A stretch of DNA of 5,318 nucleotides, taken from positions 1-5,318 of the forward strand of contig JAISAN010000219.1 of NCBI GenBank assembly GCA_031266635.1, given 5' to 3'. Every line of letters begins with the position of its first letter. Positions within the stretch are counted from its first letter, which is position 1. The notes below the pieces were generated by a model, which made no database searches, was not told the origin of the DNA, and saw only the letters and a program-made list of their open reading frames with translations. Positions 4,656 to 5,318 of the stretch are shown here, piece by piece. Source of the DNA: Treponema sp. GTDB taxonomy: Bacteria > Spirochaetota > Spirochaetia > Treponematales > Breznakiellaceae. The position numbers and the translations under genes are program-made.

Positions 4656-5318
4656 TCATTCGGTGGCAATATACTTGTCCAGAATCTCCTGATATTTTCC
4701 GCTGTTTTTGATATTCACCAGCCCCGCGTCAAACATCCCGAGGAGTTCCTGATTTTTCCCTTTGAGAACCGCGAACCCGTAGGAAGATCCCCGTTCCATA
4801 CCGGTAACCATTTTCAGCCCGTTCCCCTGGGAAATACCGTAACCCATCACCGGGTAATCCTCAAAACAGGCCGCCGAATTCCCCGATTTAACTTCCTCAT
4901 ACATAAAGGGGGATTCGTCAAAATAGGCCAGATTAAAGCCGTATTGCTCCGCGATACCCTCGGCAAAAGTGGCCCCCTCGGTGCCGGTTTTTACCGCCAC
5001 CCGCTGTCCCCGGAGATCCGCATAACTTTTGACCGTGTCGTTATTGGCCCGGATCGCCATGACCACCCCTGAATCGTAGTAGGGCGCGGAAAAGTTATAT
5101 TTCAGTTTCCGTTCATCATTGATGCTCATCCCGGCGATAACCCCGTCCGCCTGGCTTGATTCCAGGGCCGCCACCGCCGCGCTGAACCCCAGGGGTTTAA
5201 GATCGTAGGCAAAACCCTGATCTTCCGCAATCGCCGCCAGCAGCTCAATATCGATCCCCACATAGTTCCGGTTTTCATCCTGAAACTCGAAGGGGGCAAA
5301 AGTAGTATCCGTGGCAAT
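4656..5318 (-). CDS. Amino acid ABC transporter substrate-binding protein (SBP_bac_3 family), C-terminal part (cut by right edge)
   Basis: The minus frame is open from the right edge to a TGA at 4656, giving 220 residues. The signal peptide or lipoprotein anchor and the first strand lie outside the window. The visible part begins at TDTTFAPFEFQDENRNYVGI, the first core motif of family 3 binding proteins. Then come GMSINDERKLKYNFSAPYY (63-81), whose R70 is the expected ligand carboxylate contact, TGTEGATF (111-118) in the second lobe, and CFEDYPVMGY (151-160) with D154 as the expected amino-group contact. It ends with the usual GKYQEILDKYIATE helix. Role: captures a polar amino acid outside the membrane and delivers it to the permease encoded next. 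A GTG at 5261 could be mistaken for a start, but the homology clearly continues upstream of it. Ligand identity cannot be read from the sequence. Confidence 0.93.
   Translation of the reverse strand: MATDTTFAPFEFQDENRNYVGIDIELLAAIAEDQGFAYDLKPLGFSAAVAALESSQADGVIAGMSINDERKLKYNFSAPYYDSGVVMAIRANNDTVKSYADLRGQRVAVKTGTEGATFAEGIAEQYGFNLAYFDESPFMYEEVKSGNSAACFEDYPVMGYGISQGNGLKMVTGMERGSSYGFAVLKGKNQELLGMFDAGLVNIKNSGKYQEILDKYIATE

Overview
The window looks like chromosomal DNA of a GC-rich host-associated spirochaete, most likely a Treponema-type bacterium from an insect gut or similar community. This is an inference from three things: the Rpn/PD-(D/E)XK protein at the left edge, which reads like the expanded Treponema paralogues; the putative glycoside hydrolase; and GC-rich intergenic DNA full of small palindromes. 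No marker gene is present, so the assignment is tentative.

Layout. (1) 1-379, minus strand: N-terminal 126 residues of an Rpn-family nuclease/putative transposase, running off the left edge. (2) 380-1058: about 680 bases without a convincing gene. It holds two inverted copies of a modular repeat (505-622 on minus, 841-963 on plus). Each has three conserved backbone blocks and two hairpins whose stems differ completely between copies but stay perfectly paired. Two more hairpins sit directly before the right copy. A possible promoter lies just before the next gene. (3) 1059-3251, plus strand: a 730-residue exported protein with an N-terminal Asp-box (beta-propeller-like) region and a C-terminal DUF4015-type TIM-barrel putative glycoside hydrolase domain. 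(4) 3229-5318, minus strand: a polar amino acid ABC transporter operon in the order binding protein (cut by the right edge), HisM/HisQ-type permease, GlnQ/HisP-type ATPase.

The three transporter genes form one unit: the binding protein captures a ligand outside the membrane, the permease forms the channel, and the ATPase drives it. Permease and ATPase overlap by 23 bases. The glycoside hydrolase gene and the ATPase gene converge and also overlap by 23 bases, leaving no room for a terminator between them. There is no direct evidence that hydrolase and transporter work together.

The most unusual part is the non-coding repeat pair. Its fixed backbone, interchangeable hairpins and possible closing stem suggest a structured DNA or RNA element rather than random GC-rich spacer. 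Whether it is transcribed, mobile or regulatory cannot be decided from this window.
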